Assembly (NCBI GenBank): GCA_910587175.1
Contig: CAJULH010000002.1
Coordinates: 45,653-109,652, forward strand
Direction of reading: 5' to 3'
Length of the DNA stretch: 64,000 nt
DNA from: Candidatus Gastranaerophilales bacterium
GTDB lineage: Bacteria > Cyanobacteriota > Vampirovibrionia > Gastranaerophilales > Gastranaerophilaceae
Shown here one piece after another: positions 59,910 through 64,000 of this stretch; position 1 is the first letter of the stretch; each line of letters opens with the position of its first letter. The notes beneath the pieces were generated by a model. The model made no database searches. It saw nothing but the letters and a program-made list of their open reading frames with translations, and was not told where the DNA came from. The position numbers and the translations under genes are program-made.

Positions 59910-61310
59910 TTAAACGTTTGTGCCTATAAATCTTTTGATTAATTCCATATTTTCCATATTTGATGTTTCAATGTAAAATCTTAAAAGAGGCTCCGTGCCG
60001 GATTCCCTTATTAATACCCACCCTGTTCTGTTTCCGTTTTTATCAGACAAGAAAAATTTTACACCGTCAATTTTTAAAGTATCAGAAATCTTAAACCCTG
60101 CAATTTCAGACATTTTGGAAAATTTTTCTATTAATGCCTTCTTTTCTTCATTTAGCTTTAATTTTACATCCACCCTGTCTTGGAAAAATTCTTTGCCTGC
60201 AAACTCTATCGCTTCTTTTTTAAGCGCACTCAAGGGTTTATCCAGCGCTGATACGGCTTCCAGGATTAAAAGATTTGCAAAAATACCGTCCTTTTCAGGA
60301 ATATGTTTGCCTGTGCTCAAACCTCCGGAATCTTCCCCGGCAAGGATGGTCTCATTTTCTCTCATCTTTTCTGAAAGCCATTTAAACCCAACTGGCGTAG
60401 TAATTGTTTCAATATTAAGTTTTTTTGCCGTAATATCAACAATTTCACTGACACCCACTGTTTTTATCATCTTTCCCTTGCATCCTTTTGATAAAAGGTA
60501 TTTTAAAAGAATTGCCATAATGATATTAGGACTTACATATTCGCCATTTTCATCCAAAACACCATATCTGTCTGCATCTCCGTCATTTGCAAAAGTAAGA
60601 TATCCGGGTTTTGTATTTTTCATAAACTTTGCCTTAGGTTCGGGCAGACCCCCGCCAAAGTTTGGATCATGATGCATATTACAGCTTTCAAAGTTTATTT
60701 CGTTTCTTTTTAAAATGGTGTCAAAATATCCGATAGAAGCACTATAAAGCCCGTCATATATAAATTTTGGAGCTGCTTTTTTAATGCGGTTAAAATCTAT
60801 TAATTTTTCAATATGTTTAAAATATTTTTCGCTAAAATCTTTTAATATGACTTCACCTTTTTTGTTCAGGGTAATTTTTTCAGACATTTCTTCAAAAGAA
60901 AAATCTATAAGGGAAACTATTTCATCTGTCATTTCCTTTGTTGCAGGTCCGCCATAGTTTGGAATAAACTTTATGCCAAGATATTCTTTCGGATTGTGGG
61001 ATGCCGTAAACATTACAGCTCCGGCACAATCTGGTTCTATAGTTGCAGCATAGGCAAGAACCGGAGTTGGCACAACATGCGAAGACAAAAATACTTTAAA
61101 ACCGGAATTTTTTAAAATTTCTGCTGAAAATTCCGCAAATTTATCAGCCGTAAATCTTGGGTCATAGCCAATTAGAACAGTGTTTCCAGATTTATTTTTC
61201 TGAATATATTTTGAGATTGCAAAAGTAATTTTCTTCACATTTTCAAACGTAAAATCATCTGCAATAATTCCCCTGAAGCCGTCTGTTCCGAATTTTATTT
61301 CTGTTGCCAT
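59910..61310 (-). CDS. Phosphoglucomutase/phosphomannomutase family protein
   Basis: Moves phosphate between C1 and C6 of a hexose, feeding nucleotide-sugar and glycogen or envelope synthesis. Seen: FGTDGFRGIIADDF, the phosphoserine loop MFTASHNPKEYLG, metal loop FANDGDADRYG, sugar loop GEDSGGLSTG, and the phosphate-binding RESGTEPLLRFY. 466 aa is normal. Exact substrate (glucose, mannose or glucosamine phosphate) is not set by these motifs. Confidence 0.92.
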   Translation of the reverse strand: MATEIKFGTDGFRGIIADDFTFENVKKITFAISKYIQKNKSGNTVLIGYDPRFTADKFAEFSAEILKNSGFKVFLSSHVVPTPVLAYAATIEPDCAGAVMFTASHNPKEYLGIKFIPNYGGPATKEMTDEIVSLIDFSFEEMSEKITLNKKGEVILKDFSEKYFKHIEKLIDFNRIKKAAPKFIYDGLYSASIGYFDTILKRNEINFESCNMHHDPNFGGGLPEPKAKFMKNTKPGYLTFANDGDADRYGVLDENGEYVSPNIIMAILLKYLLSKGCKGKMIKTVGVSEIVDITAKKLNIETITTPVGFKWLSEKMRENETILAGEDSGGLSTGKHIPEKDGIFANLLILEAVSALDKPLSALKKEAIEFAGKEFFQDRVDVKLKLNEEKKALIEKFSKMSEIAGFKISDTLKIDGVKFFLSDKNGNRTGWVLIRESGTEPLLRFYIETSNMENMELIKRFIGTNV

Positions 61311-61339
61311 ATTTACCCTAATCGTATTAAAATCATTAT

Positions 61340-62176
61340 ATGGATAATTCTATCAAAAAAATACTTTATTTGGGTCCAAGAGGCTCTTATACACAAATTG
61401 CAATGGAAACCTTCAAGGAAAAACTCGGGCTTTTTTCAACAAAGGCTGAGGATATTTCATCAATTACAAGGGTGATTCAGCAGCTTGATAATGAGGAAGA
61501 TACAATAGCAGTACTCCCGATTGAAAATTCTATTGAAGGAATTGTAAGAGAGACTATAGATAAATTAATTACCACAAAAAGCGGGGTAAAAATCCAGGCA
61601 GAGCTTACGATTCCAATATGTCACTGCCTAATTTCCAAGGGAACCAAAGAAAACATTGAAAATATTGTCTCTATGCCGCAGGCTTTATCCCAGTGCCAAA
61701 CATACATTGCAGACAATTTTAAGAAAAATATAAACATTGTGAGTGCAAATTCAACATCTGCCGCCACAAGCATGCTAGATGGAAAAGATGAAACCTGGGC
61801 ATCCATTGCAAATGAATTTTGTGCAAACCTTTACGGCAAAAGGGTTTTAGAGAAAAATATAAATGATGTAAAAGACAACAAAACAAGGTTTATTTTACTT
61901 TCAAAAGAGGATTTGAACATTGAAAAGCCTGAGAGAACATCTCTTGCATTTTCTTGTAAAAATGAATCCGGCAGCCTTTTACATGTACTCGAAATTTTTT
62001 ATAAACACAAATTAAATATGATATACATTGAATCACGCCCATCCAAGAAAGTCTTTGGCGAGTATATTTTCTTTGTGGACATTGACAGAGGAATAGATGA
62101 AATTTCCCATATGCTTTATGAAATACAAGAAAGATGCGAATTTTACCGCCTGCTTGGAAGCTATAGAGAGATATAA
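61340..62176 (+). CDS. pheA: Prephenate dehydratase
   Basis: Converts prephenate to phenylpyruvate in phenylalanine synthesis. Seen: YLGPRGSYTQIA, PIENSIEGIVRETID, HCLISKG, the catalytic N-K-T-R-F (DNKTRFILL), and a C-terminal ACT domain with IESRPSKKVFGEYIFF for feedback by phenylalanine. 278 aa is the mono-functional form without chorismate mutase. TAAAAT is 6 bases before the ATG; no ribosome site. Divergent from the mutase gene. Confidence 0.95.
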   Translation: MDNSIKKILYLGPRGSYTQIAMETFKEKLGLFSTKAEDISSITRVIQQLDNEEDTIAVLPIENSIEGIVRETIDKLITTKSGVKIQAELTIPICHCLISKGTKENIENIVSMPQALSQCQTYIADNFKKNINIVSANSTSAATSMLDGKDETWASIANEFCANLYGKRVLEKNINDVKDNKTRFILLSKEDLNIEKPERTSLAFSCKNESGSLLHVLEIFYKHKLNMIYIESRPSKKVFGEYIFFVDIDRGIDEISHMLYEIQERCEFYRLLGSYREI

Positions 62177-62196
62177 AAAGGTACAGGGACAAAATT

Positions 62197-62595
62197 ATGT
62201 CAAGGTTGAAAGAAAGAATTGAAAATTTTAACAGAGCGTATAATTTGTTTTTTAATATGCAGACAGATTATATTTTAAATAAAAACAATGATTCTGCAAG
62301 GCTGGCTCTAACGCAGGCTTTTGAAATTGTTTTTGAGCTTGCATGGAAAGTCTTAAAAGATTATCTTCATATACAGGGAATTGAAGCAACATATCCAAAA
62401 GAAGTGATAAAAGAAGCTTTTAATAAAGAAACTATCAAAAACGGTCAGATTTGGATTGATATGCTAAAAGACAGAAATGCAACAAGCCACGAATATAATA
62501 TGGATAAGGTAGATAAAGTTTTAGAAAAAATCAGCACAGTTTATTTTGATGAATTGTGCCGGTTTCAAGAACAGGTGAAAACTTTTGATGAATAA
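62197..62595 (+). CDS. HEPN-type nucleotidyltransferase partner (HI0074-like)
   Basis: 132 aa, helical. Seen: LALTQAFEIVFELAWKVLKDYL and the closing MLKDRNATSHEYNMD with an R-x4-H. This is the HI0074 pattern. Known: such HEPN proteins pair with minimal nucleotidyltransferases as type VII toxin-antitoxin systems, where the HEPN part is the toxin and is AMP-modified by its partner. It overlaps the MNT gene by 11 bases. Confidence 0.85.
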   Translation: MSRLKERIENFNRAYNLFFNMQTDYILNKNNDSARLALTQAFEIVFELAWKVLKDYLHIQGIEATYPKEVIKEAFNKETIKNGQIWIDMLKDRNATSHEYNMDKVDKVLEKISTVYFDELCRFQEQVKTFDE

Positions 62596-62923
62596 TTTTA
62601 AACCGGGCTTCGGACTTCAATTCGGTTTGCCCGATAGAACCACTAAAGAATTATTTGAATATTTTAAATCAAAACCTGAAGTTGAAAAGGTTGCGGTATA
62701 TGGTTCCAGAGCAAAGGGAAATTATAAAAACGGCTCTGATATTGACTTTGCTGTCTGGACTAATGGCAAAAGTGCCTATGAGCTAAGAATAGAAGCTGAA
62801 TTAGATGATTTAGACACACCATATATGTTTGATGTCACAGATTATAAAAACTTAAGCCATGAGGGAATGAAAAACAGCATCGACAAAGATGGTATTGTGT
62901 TTTATGAAAAATTATTCGTTTAA
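62585..62923 (+). CDS. Minimal nucleotidyltransferase (MNT, antitoxin-type)
   Basis: 112 aa. Seen: the active-site motif VAVYGSRAKGNYKNGSDIDF (GSRxxG plus S-D-x-D) and a later acidic strand FDVTDY. Known: MntA-type proteins attach AMP to the HEPN toxin. It is operon-coupled to the HEPN gene. The gene's last 12 bases overlap the convergent Xre gene. Confidence 0.88.
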   Translation: MMNNFKPGFGLQFGLPDRTTKELFEYFKSKPEVEKVAVYGSRAKGNYKNGSDIDFAVWTNGKSAYELRIEAELDDLDTPYMFDVTDYKNLSHEGMKNSIDKDGIVFYEKLFV

Positions 62924-63124
62924 TAATTCTGATGGTTTTACTTCAAAATATTCTGCAATTTTTACAAGTTTATCTAATGTAAGGTTGATATTAGAGCATT
63001 CAAGTTTGCTTATATAAGAATTGTCCAAACCAAGCGCGAGTGAAACTTCTTCGCGTTTTTTACCCTTCATTTCACGAAGTTTCTTAACATTTTGTGCAAC
63101 AATTTTTCTAAAATCTTGACTCAT
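62912..63124 (-). CDS. Xre-family helix-turn-helix regulator
   Basis: 70 aa single domain. Seen: VKKLREMKGKKREEVSLAL, LDNSYISKLECSNINLTLDK, LVKIAEYFEVKPSELL: a complete lambda-type HTH. Known: stand-alone Xre proteins often regulate mobile or toxin-antitoxin genes. It is convergent with, and overlaps, the MNT gene. Confidence 0.9.
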   Translation of the reverse strand: MSQDFRKIVAQNVKKLREMKGKKREEVSLALGLDNSYISKLECSNINLTLDKLVKIAEYFEVKPSELLNE

Positions 63125-63180
63125 ATTCCAATTTTGGACTATAATTCAATTTATATACAGGACTGACATTCCATAAAACT

Positions 63181-63498
63181 ATGAAAAGAGACTACAAAAC
63201 TATATTTATTAGTGTAGATTGGTTGTTTGAAGAGAATTTAGACACAGTTTCAATTCAGCATAAAAAAAACGTTATTGAATTTACTAAAAAACTTTTTAAT
63301 GAATTTGATTTAAAATTAATAACCACTAAAGATGAAATTATGGCAGCAAAATGGCTTATTGATAATAATGCGAGATGCCTTGTAGAATGCTTGGTAAATG
63401 ATGCATCAGCTTGTTGGCTTTACTTAAATGACGATTGCATCAAAAATTGTAAAAATTTTGAAAAATTTTATGAAACAATTATTTCATTTAAAGAATAG
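63181..63498 (+). CDS. Unrecognised 105-aa protein
   Basis: Not recognised. The start YKTIFISVDWLFEENLD and LVECLVNDASACWLYLNDDC suggest a small alpha/beta fold. No signal peptide or membrane span. It lies 56 bp from the Xre gene (divergent) and just before the tmRNA promoter. The ATG lacks a clear ribosome site. Confidence 0.5.
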   Translation: MKRDYKTIFISVDWLFEENLDTVSIQHKKNVIEFTKKLFNEFDLKLITTKDEIMAAKWLIDNNARCLVECLVNDASACWLYLNDDCIKNCKNFEKFYETIISFKE

Positions 63499-63500
63499 CC

Positions 63501-63528
63501 TTGCAGAGTAAATATGGTGTGATATAAT
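63501..63528 (+). promoter_or_regulatory. promoter of ssrA
   Basis: TTGCAG (63501-63506), 16-bp spacer, TATAAT (63523-63528). It would give a precursor with about 65 extra bases before the mature 5' end at 63601. Confidence 0.6.
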
Positions 63529-63600
63529 TCTAAATACAGAAGTTTTGTGCCGGTATTTGTTTGCAGAACTATATAAAAATGTACTTTGAAATTTTAATAT

Positions 63601-64000
63601 GGGGATGTTTATGGATTTGACAGGGTGTTTGTGTCATCTGGGCTGCAAGCCCGGGCGCTGTTCCCGGTTATCAACGAGCAACTAAAATAAACGCTAAATT
63701 TGAAAACAATATCGTACGTCCCAACTTTGCATACGCAAAGGCTGCGTAGGATATCCTAGCTACTCTATAGACCCAACTTGCCGGTTTATAGGGTCAATTA
63801 TGCAAGTACAGCGTGTGATTTTAGGTTATAGCACGTCAAGATTTCAACCTTAAAGGTTAGTCCTTCCTTTTAAAAAGGGCTTTGAGCAGTTCTTAGGTTT
63901 AAGATTATTTTCCTTGAACCGCTTAAGATTTAAAAATAAACTAAACTTGTAGATGTTCATTTGGCATCATTTTGGACGCGGGTTCGACTCCCGCCATCTC
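63601..64000 (+). ncRNA. ssrA: tmRNA (SsrA), 3' end cut by the window edge
   Basis: Rescues stalled ribosomes and tags their products for proteolysis. Seen: 5' GGGGATG pairing with the 3' CATCTC(C), the tRNA-like T arm GGGTTCGACTCCC near the end, and a tag frame from GCT 63693 to TAG 63749. Tag: AKFENNIVRPNFAYAKAA. The NNIV core is like cyanobacterial tags, while the end is AKAA rather than the usual LAA or VAA. One-piece type. The final bases up to CCA lie outside the window. Confidence 0.95.

Noticed and set aside
1..64000. CRISPR arrays
   Set aside because: No regularly spaced direct repeats with unique spacers were seen; repeats found are single pairs or coding repeats.
63971..64000. Separate tRNA at the window end
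   Set aside because: The GGGTTCGACTCCC arm belongs to the tRNA-like domain of tmRNA that starts at 63601.

Overview
The window looks like a chromosome piece of a low-GC, diderm, fermentative, non-photosynthetic relative of Cyanobacteria, most likely a gut Gastranaerophilales (Vampirovibrionia, formerly Melainabacteria). This is inference. It rests on the Kdo8P synthase (a lipopolysaccharide precursor enzyme), a tmRNA tag with the cyanobacterium-like core NNIV, a cyanobacterial-style sigma factor lacking region 1.1, fermentation genes (HydE, pyruvate decarboxylase-like enzyme, iron alcohol dehydrogenase), and a recurring short motif of the type [NT]V[SQ]F or FKG near the N-terminus of many otherwise unrecognised proteins. 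There is no rRNA, CRISPR array or photosynthesis gene. RNA genes seen are tRNA-His, tmRNA and several candidate small RNAs.

Layout. 0-14 kb: GNAT-like protein, oligopeptide ABC ATPase, sigma factor, degenerate phosphoesterase plus ArnT-like glycosyltransferase, U32-like protein, membrane protein with a long leader, histidine kinase, MerR-like protein, tmk and a TPR protein. 14.1-14.4 kb: a compact locus with the layout of a type I toxin-antitoxin system. 14.5-31 kb: queE, a DnaJ-like protein, a nucleotidyltransferase, purB, a small HEPN operon, recA-galE-rmlA, kdsA, an MntR-type regulator, a VWA protein, two flavin reductase-type genes and lineage-specific hypotheticals. 31-40 kb is accessory-looking: a 996-aa coiled-coil protein divergent from a regulator with four winged-helix domains, a small HTH gene, a methyltransferase/PBECR-like nuclease operon with a compact RNA beside it, a 600-bp gene-free stretch rich in RNA hairpins, and a repeat protein. 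40-47 kb: alcohol dehydrogenase, two duplicated GT8 glycosyltransferases, hydE, pyruvate decarboxylase-like enzyme and a GT11 fucosyltransferase-like gene. 47.5-56 kb is a defence/mobile island: a type IIG restriction-modification gene broken at an 11-G tract, a DUF3800 pair, and a 1.9-kb remnant between two identical 19-bp copies of the tRNA-His 3' end. The remnant carries a promoter-small RNA-terminator-HEPN gene unit and an HNH gene. 56-64 kb: rnhC, two paralogous membrane HEMGH proteins (one with a 12-C tract in codons 9-13), phosphohexomutase, pheA, a HEPN-MNT pair with a convergent Xre gene, and ssrA running off the window end.

Themes. Many genes have a TATAAT-like box 6-10 nt before the start codon and no Shine-Dalgarno, which suggests frequent leaderless transcription. 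Two long poly-G/C tracts inside coding regions suggest phase variation. Three HEPN loci, a type I-like module and several promoter-plus-terminator RNAs point to a rich stock of RNA-based or toxin-type systems. The best candidates for something undescribed are the 14.2-kb antisense module and the 54.2-55.1-kb small RNA/HEPN unit inside the tRNA-His-bounded remnant.
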